Below are positions 44,080-51,246 of a stretch of 64,000 nucleotides of DNA, one piece after another. Under the pieces are notes generated by a model. The model was not told where the DNA came from, ran no database searches, and saw only the letters and a program-made list of their open reading frames with translations. Origin of the DNA: JANQFM01 sp035471925 (lineage in GTDB: Bacteria > Acidobacteriota > UBA6911 > RPQK01 > DATIPO01); contig DATIPO010000058.1 in the NCBI GenBank assembly GCA_035471925.1, positions 82,649 through 146,648 of the forward strand, read 5' to 3'. Each line of letters begins with the position of its first letter. The stretch's first letter is position 1. The position numbers were made by a program, and so were the translations under genes.

Positions 44080-45093
44080 GTGTCTAGAGATGGCCAAAAT
44101 GCCGATGCCGTCACCGGCGTGTGTGAACTGCGCCGACTTGAAGGCCACGAGCAGTGGATCGCCCGTCCCGCCTGGTCGCGCGACGGACGCCTCGTCGCCA
44201 CCCCCTCAGCCGACCGAACGATCCGCATCTGGGACGCCGAGACCGGCAGCTTGAAGGGCACCCTCAAGTCGGGGCTGAAGATGGCCACCTGCTGCGCCTT
44301 TTCTCCCGAGGGCAAGCAACTGGCGGCGGGCTCGGTCAACAACACCCTTTCCATCTGGGACATCGAGTCGGGCCAGCAACTGCACTCCCTGCGCGGACAC
44401 GTCAAGAGCGTCATGTCGCTGGCCTTCTCACCGGACGGGTCGATGCTGGCCACCGCCTCTTACGATCAGTACATCCTCATCTGGCGCACCTCCGACTGGA
44501 CTGAAGTGGGACGGCTGCAGGGCCACGCCGACTACGTTCTCGATCTCGCATGGGCGCCTCAAGGACCGATTCTGGCCTCGGCCTCCGACGACGGCACGGT
44601 GGGGCTGTGGGAAACCTCGGCGACCGCTCCCGTGAAGCTCTTCAAGGGCCACTCGGATAAGGTCAAAAGCGTAGCTTTCTCGCCCGACGGACAACTCATC
44701 GCTTCAGCCTCCCAGGACAAGAACCTGCTCCTGTGGAACCCCTCGGAAGACAGTCCCGTGGGCACGCTGCAGGGCCATCGGGAAGCCGTCCACTCGGCAG
44801 CCTTCTCCCACGACGGACGGCTTCTGGCCAGCAAGTCCAAAGATTCGACAGTGCGTCTTTGGGATCCCGCCACCCGCGTCCAACTGGCCTCCATCCCCGA
44901 ACCGGCCTCCAAATCGTCCCTCTCGTCTTTGTCGTTCCACCCCTCCAAACCGATCCTGGCCAGCCACCAGAATTCCTCCCTTCGGCTGTGGACGCTTTCT
45001 CCTGAAAGCCTTTTGGCCAGCGCGCCCGAGGAGCCCAAGCCGGCCTCCAAAAGCTCTCTTTTCTCGCGGGTCAAATCGCTTCTGGGCGGCTAG
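44080..45093 (+). CDS. WD40-repeat beta-propeller protein
   Basis: A 337-residue protein with seven WD40 blades, for example SADRTIRIWDAETGSLKGTL, SVMSLAFSPDGSMLATASYD and SVAFSPDGQLIASASQDKNL. It has no signal peptide and ends in a Ser/Lys tail. I start at GTG 44080, seven bases after a TAGAAT box. The frame extends to 43924, but that adds a basic, low-quality 52 residues. It sits between the molybdoenzyme and fdhD, so it may be a scaffold or chaperone for that enzyme (inference). Confidence 0.85.
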   Translation: MSRDGQNADAVTGVCELRRLEGHEQWIARPAWSRDGRLVATPSADRTIRIWDAETGSLKGTLKSGLKMATCCAFSPEGKQLAAGSVNNTLSIWDIESGQQLHSLRGHVKSVMSLAFSPDGSMLATASYDQYILIWRTSDWTEVGRLQGHADYVLDLAWAPQGPILASASDDGTVGLWETSATAPVKLFKGHSDKVKSVAFSPDGQLIASASQDKNLLLWNPSEDSPVGTLQGHREAVHSAAFSHDGRLLASKSKDSTVRLWDPATRVQLASIPEPASKSSLSSLSFHPSKPILASHQNSSLRLWTLSPESLLASAPEEPKPASKSSLFSRVKSLLGG

Positions 45094-45109
45094 ATTCTAT
45101 CCGTTTTGA

Positions 45110-45138
45110 TTCGCAATCCGGTTGCGGGAAGATATACT
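45110..45138 (+). promoter_or_regulatory. possible fdhD promoter
   Basis: TATACT (45133-45138) with TTCGCA (45110-45115) 17 bases upstream, in the gap after the WD40 gene. GAGGAG at about 45159-45164 lies 14 bases before the ATG, which is long for a ribosome-binding site. Confidence 0.35.
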
Positions 45139-45178
45139 CGTTCCGGATAAATACCCGTGAGGAGCGTCAGCACCCAAC

Positions 45179-46006
45179 ATGGACCCGAGAGTTGCAGCGG
45201 TAGAGATCGAGCGTGAGGGAGGCCGGGTCGAAGACCTCCTGGCGGTCGAGGAACCTCTGGAGATCCGGGTCGTCTATTTCGACGACGGCGACCTCAGGGA
45301 AGAAGCCGTCTCGATCACCATGCGCACGCCCGGCAACGATTGGGAGCTGGCCCTGGGATTCCTGCACGGCGAAGGATTGCTGCCCGATGCCTCGCTTCTG
45401 GCGTCGCGCCGTCCGCTGCTACCCGAGCGCCCCGGATGCAACAGCGTGCGTGTCAACTACGCCAAGGGCGCCGCCTTCGATCCCTCCTCGCTCAAGCGCC
45501 ACTTTTACACCACCTCGAGCTGCGGCGTCTGCGGCAAGGCCTCGCTGGACGCGCTGCGGGCCAATTTGGGCGACGTCCAACTCGATCCCGGGCGTCCCAA
45601 AGTGGACCGCTCGGTCATTGCTTCCCTCCCCGACAAGCTGCGGGGCGCCCAAGCCGTCTTCGAGCGCACGGGCGGACTCCACGCCGCCGGTGTTTTCAGC
45701 GCCGCGGGCGAACTCGCGCTCAGCCGCGAGGACGTGGGACGCCACAACGCCGTCGACAAGGCCGTGGGACGGCTGCTGCTCGAAGACCGGTTGCCGGCCT
45801 CGGACTGCATCCTCATGGTCAGCGGACGCACCAGCTTCGAGATCCTGCAGAAGGCACTGGCAGCGGGAATCCCGATCGTGGCCGCCGTCTCGGCCCCTTC
45901 CAGCCTGGCCGTCGAACTAGCCCAAGAATTCAACCTCACCCTGTGCGGATTCGTCCGCGGCCAGACCTTCAACACCTACCACGACCCCGGCCGGCTGACC
46001 GGTTGA
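45179..46006 (+). CDS. fdhD: formate dehydrogenase accessory sulfurtransferase FdhD
   Basis: A 275-residue protein. FdhD receives sulfur from IscS and passes it to the molybdenum cofactor before insertion into formate-dehydrogenase-type enzymes. The conserved CxxC (C115-GV-C118) lies in TTSSCGVCGKAS. Other family marks are GGLHAAGVF, REDVGRHNAVDKAVG, VSGRTSFEILQKA and GFVRGQTFNTY. The length is normal. It probably serves the FdhF/YdeP-type enzyme at 41714, with the WD40 gene between them. Confidence 0.96.
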   Translation: MDPRVAAVEIEREGGRVEDLLAVEEPLEIRVVYFDDGDLREEAVSITMRTPGNDWELALGFLHGEGLLPDASLLASRRPLLPERPGCNSVRVNYAKGAAFDPSSLKRHFYTTSSCGVCGKASLDALRANLGDVQLDPGRPKVDRSVIASLPDKLRGAQAVFERTGGLHAAGVFSAAGELALSREDVGRHNAVDKAVGRLLLEDRLPASDCILMVSGRTSFEILQKALAAGIPIVAAVSAPSSLAVELAQEFNLTLCGFVRGQTFNTYHDPGRLTG

Positions 46007-46294
46007 GCCCCCCGGAACAGTAACGGTCTTTAGAGGATTTAAGGAGCAAAATCGGCAGAGCCCTTAGATCGAACCCCACCCGCGCCATCATCGAGCTTGA
46101 GAATTGAAAGCCTCCTCAGCCCTCTCACCCTTGCTCGCGGTACCCGCCGCGCGAAATGTCAGGAGACCGTCCAGTTCCGGTCAAGCTGTTGCAAAAACAA
46201 GACTTAGCCCCTCCTCAACGTCCCTGATCAAGTGCTAGCCTGAGGAGCGATGAGGCAATCTTGGGAACGACTATTTCGACAGGAGACCAGAACC

Positions 46295-47041
46295 ATGACG
46301 AATTCGATGCTCCACCGCCCGCTTCCTCTACTGAGCCTCTTCTGTTTCCTCGCGGGAGCGGCCGGACAGCAGGCCCAGGATCAATGGCAATGGCCGGAAG
46401 AGCCTGAAAACCTACTGCACCTCCGCCCAGAGAACCTGCGACCGGTGATGAGGGGATTCGCGGGACGGCTCGGCGTCACCTGCGCCCATTGCCACGTGGG
46501 AGAAGAAGGCGCGCCGCTCAGCTCCTACGATTTCGCTTCCGACGCCAATCCCAACAAGAAGACGGCCCGCCTCATGCTCCAGATGCTGGGCGACATCAAC
46601 CGCAGCCTCAAAGAAGTCGAGCCCACCGGAGAACGGGTCAACATGTGGTGCGGAACCTGCCATCGCGGAAGACCACGTCCCATGACCGTGGCAGAGGAGT
46701 TCCGCGAAGCCTATAGCGAGAGAGGGATTCAAGACGCCGTCCAGCACATCCGCGATCTGCGGGAGCGCTTTTACGGACGCGGGGCCTACGATTTCAGCGA
46801 AAGAACCCTCAACTCCATCGGCTACGCCCTGCTGCGCCAGGACCTGACCGAGGATGCCATTACCGTCTTCCGCCTCAATGCCGAGTACTACCCCGAGTCC
46901 GCCAACGTTTGGGACAGCCTGGCCGAAGCCTATATGCAGGCCGGCAAGCCCGCCCAAGCCGTGGCCTTCTACCAGAAGTCCCTGCAACTCGACCCCACCA
47001 ACCAAAACGCGGTCTTGAAGCTTGAGGAACTGCGTCGCTAG
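46295..47041 (+). CDS. exported diheme cytochrome (reaction-centre cytochrome-like) with TPR tail
   Basis: A 248-residue protein with a signal peptide (1-25). Two haem sites, CAHCH (C63, C66) and CGTCH (C119, C122), flank a helix with Met residues (ARLMLQML) that may supply an axial ligand. The pattern MRGFAGRLGVTCAHCHVG is that of the CytoC_RC family, common outside phototrophs in Acidobacteriota. Residues 175-248 are two TPR units. I use ATG 46295, which has AGGAG nine bases upstream; the frame extends to 46250 without a signal-like N-terminus. Likely a periplasmic electron carrier (inference). Confidence 0.85.
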   Translation: MTNSMLHRPLPLLSLFCFLAGAAGQQAQDQWQWPEEPENLLHLRPENLRPVMRGFAGRLGVTCAHCHVGEEGAPLSSYDFASDANPNKKTARLMLQMLGDINRSLKEVEPTGERVNMWCGTCHRGRPRPMTVAEEFREAYSERGIQDAVQHIRDLRERFYGRGAYDFSERTLNSIGYALLRQDLTEDAITVFRLNAEYYPESANVWDSLAEAYMQAGKPAQAVAFYQKSLQLDPTNQNAVLKLEELRR

Positions 47042-47245
47042 CTCCAGCCCCAGGAGGTTGGGCCACGAAAGCTTCAGCCATCGCTTCACCCTTCAATACA
47101 TACCGCAAAAAGCCACGGATTCAGTCCAACCCACAGGCAACCGGCTGTTCCACCTAAAGCCGCCATACCTCTCGTTGCATCGAACTGGCATAATAAGCGG
47201 AACGCTGAGCTCGCCGCGGCGTTGAAGGACTAGGAGGAGGACGAC

Positions 47246-47695
47246 ATGAAGAAGGCGATTCTGATTCTATTGACGGTAGGACTGCTGGCAGGCACGGCTT
47301 GGGCTGGCTCGGCCGACAAGGCGGAGGACGAGAAGGGTGTCCGTGCCGCCATCGAAGACTATGTGCTGGGCATCTATAAGGTCGAGCCTGCGCGCATCGA
47401 GCGCAGCGTCCACCCCGAGCTGTGGAAACGGGGCTTCTACCGCCGCGACGGAAACTACACGCTCCATCCCATGACCTTCGACCAACTCGTCCAACTGGCC
47501 GGCCAATGGAACAAAGAGGGCCGTGTCGATGCCGACAACGCCCCGCAGAAGATCGAGATCTACGAGGTCCTCGACAAGACCGCCTCGGCCAAGCTGACCG
47601 CCCACTGGGGCATCGACTATTTCCACCTGGCCAAAGTCGAGGGCAAATGGATGATCATGAACGTCCTCTGGCAATCGCCTCCGCCTTCGGAGTAG
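47246..47695 (+). CDS. exported SnoaL/lumazine-binding-like (NTF2-fold) protein
   Basis: A 149-residue protein with a signal peptide (1-20, ending GTAWA) and AGGAGGAGG before the ATG. The mature part resembles putative lumazine-binding/SnoaL-like proteins: DEKGVRAAIEDYVLGIYK, ERSVHPELWKRGF and a final VEGKWMIMNVLWQ. NTF2-fold proteins bind small molecules or act as enzymes; no catalytic dyad can be assigned here. No operon partner is obvious. Confidence 0.75.
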   Translation: MKKAILILLTVGLLAGTAWAGSADKAEDEKGVRAAIEDYVLGIYKVEPARIERSVHPELWKRGFYRRDGNYTLHPMTFDQLVQLAGQWNKEGRVDADNAPQKIEIYEVLDKTASAKLTAHWGIDYFHLAKVEGKWMIMNVLWQSPPPSE

Positions 47696-48191
47696 AAGGC
47701 TGGGCTTGGGCCACTCGTCAAATCACTGACCGCCGCAACCACTCCTGGGACTCTACTTGAGCAAGGGGTCGGCGACTCTCGTCGGCTTGTCTTCCACCGG
47801 CGAATGCGCTCCGGCTCGCCGGGATCTTTGGAAGCGGATTAAAGAACGGCATCATCTCAAACACACCTTCCGCGCGCCTTGGCTGGGGCGCATACCTTTC
47901 CTCTCCCTGCCGAAAGTCGGTCCGGCCAGAAAGGTCAAGTTAGAGGGCTGGAAACGCAACTTTCCCAGACCCACATCCTGGAAGGCGCGAACCTGCTGGA
48001 AGGCAGAAAATTTCTTCCCCACCGCAAGAGCCTCACCGTCTCTTAGTTGCCCATTGATTCTATTGTTTTCACAATATTTTTGAGTCGATCTGAAGATTTC
48101 TGTTTATCACCTTGCATTCTTGGTATATTCACATTATGATTTGCGCAGTAAACTGAGATTTCAACAGGGGAATGTACGCTAGGGGGAACTT
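47696..48191. other. intergenic region with AT-rich end before the DUF11 gene
   Basis: No convincing gene lies in these 496 bases; a TTG-started 108-residue frame (47757-48083) has no ribosome-binding site or recognisable content. The last 150 bases are much richer in A/T than the window. TATTGT-TTTC-ACAATA-TTTTT (48061-48081) forms a short stem with a T-run and could be a weak terminator or an operator. The DUF11 promoter follows. Confidence 0.5.
48112..48140 (+). promoter_or_regulatory. promoter of the DUF11 gene
   Basis: TTGCAT (48112-48117), 17 bases, TATGAT (48135-48140), in an AT-rich stretch, giving a leader of about 45 bases. GGGGGAA at about 48182-48188 serves as ribosome-binding site for the ATG at 48192. 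Confidence 0.65.
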
Positions 48192-49265
48192 ATGCAGTGG
48201 ATTAAAAGGACGTATTTGTTCGTCTTTTTTGTAATTTTGGTCTCGGGGGCGCTTCTCGCACAGAGTGCCAACGATGTGGGGGTCGAGGTCACGAATCGGC
48301 CCAGCGCCGACTGGGTCTTGCCCAGCGAGGACGCCGGAGCGGTGCTTCGCCCGCGGGGGAACGCCTTGCCTCCCTGCGCCACGGGAATCACGCAGTTCAG
48401 CGGCTCCAACAGCCAGATGGGCCGCATCTTCAGGGACGCCATCCCATCCAGTTGTCCCACCAAGTCCTATCCGGGGATCTTCAATCCGGGCACGCCTTAC
48501 TTCTTCGAGACTTTTACTTACACCAACTCCAACGCGGCCGCGAGTTGCGTGACGGTCAACTTCGATCCCAACCCCAACAACAACCTTGCGACCGACTGCG
48601 GCACCAACGCTCACGCCAGCGCCTACGCGGGCTCCTACGATCCCATGAATCAGTCGGCCAACTTCCTGGGGGACGTCGGATCGAGCATCACCGACTCCTT
48701 TGCGGTTGAAGTCCCAGCCATGACCGACATGGTTCTGGTGGTCACCAACACATCGGCTGAAGAAGTCTGCGATTTCCAGTTCGAGGTGGTCAACATTGAC
48801 TGCGAAGTCGTGGATGCCGATTTGGAGATCAGCAAAACGGCCGACACTCCCAATCCTTCGCCGGGAGGTCCGTTGAATTACACGGTGACGGTCACCAACA
48901 ACGGCCCCTCGACGGCCATGAACGTAACCGTGACAGACAATCTTCCCAGCGGTCTGACCTTCGTCTCGACGACGGGCTGCGCCGAGGACCCCAACGGCGT
49001 CCCCACTTGCAGTCTGGGAATGATCGCCCCTAACAGCTCCGCCGCCTACACGATCGCAACCACCGTGGATGACCCCGCCCCGGAGGTCATCACCAATACG
49101 GCCTCGGCCTCGGCTGACAACGCCGATCCCGTGGACTCCAATAACAGCACCAACTCGGTAGTCAGCACGGTACGGGACATCCCCGTACTGGATGCCAAGG
49201 GACTCGCTGTCTTGGGCATTCTGCTGCTGGCCGGAGGCGGGTTGCTCATCCGCCGCTTGAGCTAG
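48192..49265 (+). CDS. secreted DUF11-repeat protein with IPTL-CTERM-like tail
   Basis: A 357-residue surface or secreted protein. The signal peptide (1-23) is followed by a novel N-terminal domain (about 25-208) containing seven Cys, then a DUF11 Ig-like domain (about 213-325, SKTADTPNPSPGGPLNYTVT). The last 28 residues, starting IPVLDAKGLAVLGILLLAGG and ending IRRLS, have the signature-helix-Arg plan of IPTL-CTERM sorting signals, with V and D in place of T and S. Such tails are cleaved by rhombosortase or exosortase-like enzymes; none is encoded here. A strong terminator follows. Confidence 0.82.
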   Translation: MQWIKRTYLFVFFVILVSGALLAQSANDVGVEVTNRPSADWVLPSEDAGAVLRPRGNALPPCATGITQFSGSNSQMGRIFRDAIPSSCPTKSYPGIFNPGTPYFFETFTYTNSNAAASCVTVNFDPNPNNNLATDCGTNAHASAYAGSYDPMNQSANFLGDVGSSITDSFAVEVPAMTDMVLVVTNTSAEEVCDFQFEVVNIDCEVVDADLEISKTADTPNPSPGGPLNYTVTVTNNGPSTAMNVTVTDNLPSGLTFVSTTGCAEDPNGVPTCSLGMIAPNSSAAYTIATTVDDPAPEVITNTASASADNADPVDSNNSTNSVVSTVRDIPVLDAKGLAVLGILLLAGGGLLIRRLS

Positions 49266-49293
49266 GGCACTCTCAACAACGAGCTTGATCAAG

Positions 49294-49344
49294 GGCAGCA
49301 TGAGCGGGTCAACATGGCAGACCGCTCATGCTGCCTTTTGCTTT
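49294..49344 (+). terminator. Rho-independent terminator of the DUF11 gene
   Basis: A perfect 14-bp stem, GGCAGCATGAGCGG (49294-49307) with CCGCTCATGCTGCC (49322-49335), and a 14-base loop, followed by TTTTGCTTT. Confidence 0.92.
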
Positions 49345-49529
49345 CTGGCCCTCCCAGGAAATCCGCCGGTTGGCTCATCTCACCCGGCCCCATCCTGGCC
49401 TCGGGGACTCCTCAGGCTGCGCAAACACCTTCTTGAATTCTCAGAAGCGGGCTCTTGACTGCTCAAGCTCGACCGCGAAGGTCTTTAGTCGGCAACGATC
49501 TGCCATGCACTCTCGGCTGGCCCCAGGGC

Positions 49530-49946
49530 TTAGCGGATGAGGCGGAGGGTGAGGGGGTAGCGGTGAGGCTGGCCGTTGCTGGCGCGGATGGTGGCGATGA
49601 GCACCAAGAGGAGGTCGGTCAGGGCGATGACGGGAAAGAGCAAGGCGACGGGAATAAAGAGCAGGGCCAGGCCCGGCTGGCGGTCGGCGATCGGAATCAT
49701 GATCAAAACGAGAAAGAAAATGCAGACCATGAGGCCCAAGAGAAGCAGCGTCAAGGTGATTTGGAAGTTGACGGCCTCGCGTCCCTGCTCGTCGATATAG
49801 GGGTGTTCGTGACGTTTGACCAGCCAGATCACCAGGGGGCCGATGATGTGTCCCATTGGGACGACGAGGGCGGCGAAAGCCGCCAAGTGGCAGAACGCTG
49901 CCCAAGTGCGGGCATCGCGTTCTCGGTGAGGAAGAGGCTCGTTCAT
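49530..49946 (-). CDS. DUF4870 membrane protein
   Basis: A 138-residue protein with three or four transmembrane helices: AAFCHLAAFAALVVPMGHII, then a loop VKRHEHPYIDEQGREAVNFQ, then ITLTLLLLGLMVCIFFLVLI. The loop sequence (DEQGREAVNFQ) is the hallmark of DUF4870/Tic20-like proteins. GGGAG lies about eight bases before the ATG. Function unknown; this family often sits beside membrane-stress genes in other bacteria. Confidence 0.88.
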   Translation of the reverse strand: MNEPLPHRERDARTWAAFCHLAAFAALVVPMGHIIGPLVIWLVKRHEHPYIDEQGREAVNFQITLTLLLLGLMVCIFFLVLIMIPIADRQPGLALLFIPVALLFPVIALTDLLLVLIATIRASNGQPHRYPLTLRLIR

Positions 49947-50136
49947 GATTCAGCTCCCATTCCAGTATGGCAGTTCAACTGGATAGAACGAACCGCAGCA
50001 GGCTCTTATTCAATGCCCTCGATCATCCAGACGAAGTTGAGAGAGCCCGACAGCGTGCGCTTGGCGAGCCCAAGAAGCAGGAGTGCCGGGCGCGCCGCCC
50101 AAGAGCACACTCCCGTGAGTCGGCACAAATCGGATT

Positions 50137-50964
50137 TTAATCATCCTCTCCCCGCAACCGGCGGATATGGGCGACAGGCCTGTCGTTAAAGAAGTGATTC
50201 CAAGTCGAACAAACCGGGCATTGGAATACATTCAATCCCCGACGCCGGTAGACCAGCCCCGAGGACTTCAATTGTCCCGAGGGTGCGGCCGATCCGCAGC
50301 GGATGCAGACGTTGATCCAGCCCCTGGTGTCGATGGGGTGGGGAATGTTGCCGAAGTAGAGAGCCCACCCGTAAAAGCTGAGGCGGGTGCCCAAGAGACG
50401 GTCGAGGCTGCGCGAGAGCAAGGTGTAGAGGCGCAGCGACCACTGCGAGCCTCCCCCTAGGAGCATGAGCTTGCGCGGCGGCTTGGAGGGGTGGTTGGCA
50501 CGGTTGAGGAAACTGAGAGAAGAGAAGAGAGGACGTGTGGCGCGGTGAGGGAGTCCTGTGAGCTTCTCGATGAGGCGGGCTAGATCTGATGAATCGGTGA
50601 AGGCGTTGAGGTGGCCTCCGCCGCGGGCCAGCCAGCGGTAGAGCCGGTCGGTGAAGGTGGAAGCGTCGGGGACGGCCACGAAGAGCGCGGCGTCCGGCTT
50701 CAGGGTGCGGCCCATCTCGTCGAGGGCTTGGTCGAGGTGGTCGAAGTGCTCCAAGCTGTGGTTGCTGACGAGAGCGTCAAGGGAAGCGTCGGCTAGGGGA
50801 AGGCGGGCGGCATCGGCTTGGGCGAAGCTGCCCTGAAAACGTTCTTCGGGGAGTTCGCGGTCGATGCGGAGAATCCTGCCGGGGCAACCCGTGAAACTGC
50901 CCCCGCCGCAACCCAAATCGAGGACGGTGCTGCCGGGGTCCAGGCCCTGCAAGATCTCGTGCAT
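50137..50964 (-). CDS. class I SAM-dependent methyltransferase with C-terminal zinc ribbon
   Basis: A 275-residue protein. Motif I is VLDLGCGGGSF, followed by an acidic residue in RIDREL and motif-IV-like ALVSNHSLEHFDH. This marks a Methyltransf_11-type enzyme. The C-terminus carries two Cys pairs, CIRCG and CPVC, which look like a zinc ribbon not usual in the family. The ATG at 50964 is six bases after TATACT and has no ribosome-binding site. Substrate unknown; similar enzymes modify quinones, lipids or sugars. Confidence 0.85.
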   Translation of the reverse strand: MHEILQGLDPGSTVLDLGCGGGSFTGCPGRILRIDRELPEERFQGSFAQADAARLPLADASLDALVSNHSLEHFDHLDQALDEMGRTLKPDAALFVAVPDASTFTDRLYRWLARGGGHLNAFTDSSDLARLIEKLTGLPHRATRPLFSSLSFLNRANHPSKPPRKLMLLGGGSQWSLRLYTLLSRSLDRLLGTRLSFYGWALYFGNIPHPIDTRGWINVCIRCGSAAPSGQLKSSGLVYRRRGLNVFQCPVCSTWNHFFNDRPVAHIRRLRGEDD

Positions 50965-50970
50965 GGGGCG

Positions 50971-50976
50971 AGTATA
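50971..50976 (-). promoter_or_regulatory. TATACT box of the methyltransferase gene
   Basis: On the minus strand TATACT (50976-50971) is followed by six bases and the ATG at 50964, implying a leaderless mRNA. Confidence 0.4.
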
Positions 50977-51169
50977 GCCAAAGGGACTTCAGGAGGCAGC
51001 AGTCCGACCTAGGCCCCTGCTAGGGGCAGGGGCCGCGAGACGGTCGCGGCTGGAGGCCGAAAGGAACTGCATCCCTGCTGCGAAAACGGCTCCAAGGGCA
51101 AACCGCACCCGCTGGAAGGAGACATCTCCTGGAATAACGCCTTGGACAGGGCGCCTCACTCAATCAATG

Positions 51170-51204
51170 CAGCCGCTTCCAGCGAACATCGCCGGAAGCG
51201 GCTG
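51170..51204. terminator. hairpin downstream of the S9 peptidase
   Basis: CAGCCGCTTCC (51170-51180) pairs with GGAAGCGGCTG (51194-51204), an 11-bp stem with a 13-base loop. It lies 42 bases after the peptidase stop on the minus strand. There is no T-tract. Confidence 0.5.
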
Positions 51205-51246
51205 TGCAGATTTGCGGCCCAGGTCCGCGCCAAGGAGAGAGGCGGG

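Noticed and set aside
47757..48083. 108-codon TTG-started frame before the DUF11 gene
   Set aside because: No ribosome-binding site, no signal or domain, and atypical composition; treated as intergenic.
50010..50231. 73-codon minus-strand frame downstream of the methyltransferase
   Set aside because: Overlaps the methyltransferase end, lacks a ribosome-binding site and has no recognisable content.
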